A stretch of DNA of 7,427 bases, from contig JAITCK010000053.1 in assembly GCA_031283115.1 (NCBI GenBank), positions 1 to 7,427 on the forward strand, read 5' to 3'. Both the position numbers and the translations under genes were made by a program. Below, one piece after another: positions 7,408 through 7,427 of the stretch (position 1 is the first letter of the stretch; the number at the start of each line of letters is the position of its first letter). Source of the stretch: Cellulomonadaceae bacterium. Lineage in GTDB: Bacteria; Actinomycetota; Actinomycetes; Actinomycetales; Cellulomonadaceae. A model generated the notes under the pieces. The model did no database searches. It was not told where the DNA came from and was given only the letters and a program-made list of their open reading frames with translations.

Positions 7408-7427
7408 CTGCCTGACGTTACCTTCTG

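Noticed and set aside
1..7427. Defence, mobile or otherwise novel multi-gene system
   Set aside because: Every gene belongs to a recognised family, with housekeeping synteny, no integrase, transposase, phage or toxin-like gene, and no large unexplained gap.

Overview
The window looks like ordinary chromosome from a high-GC actinobacterium. The evidence is the strongly GC-biased third codon positions, a cysteine-free topoisomerase I tail with repeated GR(Y/F)GPY modules and a Lys/Ala-rich end, and the gene order topA-tmk-holB-secreted peptidase, which is familiar from Actinobacteria. I lean towards an Actinomycetales-like organism, but the sequence does not fix a genus.

Layout: five genes run left to right, closely packed. 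They are the 3' two thirds or so of topA (already open at base 1), tmk (thymidylate kinase), holB (DNA polymerase III clamp-loader delta' subunit), a secreted or lipid-anchored alpha/beta-hydrolase of the tripeptidyl aminopeptidase type, and a Gfo/Idh/MocA-family NAD(P)-dependent oxidoreductase. A sixth gene, ung (uracil-DNA glycosylase), converges from the minus strand and reaches almost the right edge. tmk/holB overlap as ATGA and hydrolase/oxidoreductase as TAATG. The hydrolase starts 19 bp after holB, with a small perfect hairpin over the holB stop codon. No strong terminator or promoter is visible between the plus-strand genes, so one transcript is likely.

Functionally, topA, tmk, holB and ung are DNA maintenance genes: supercoil relaxation, dTTP supply, clamp loading and uracil removal. 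The hydrolase and oxidoreductase are metabolic or envelope passengers whose substrates cannot be read from sequence. No gap exceeds about 80 bp. I see no RNA gene, mobile element, CRISPR array or phage feature, and no convincing undescribed system. The findings are modest: a hairpin at a gene junction, an Ala/Gly insert in a zinc module, a repetitive N-terminal extension, and start-site questions.
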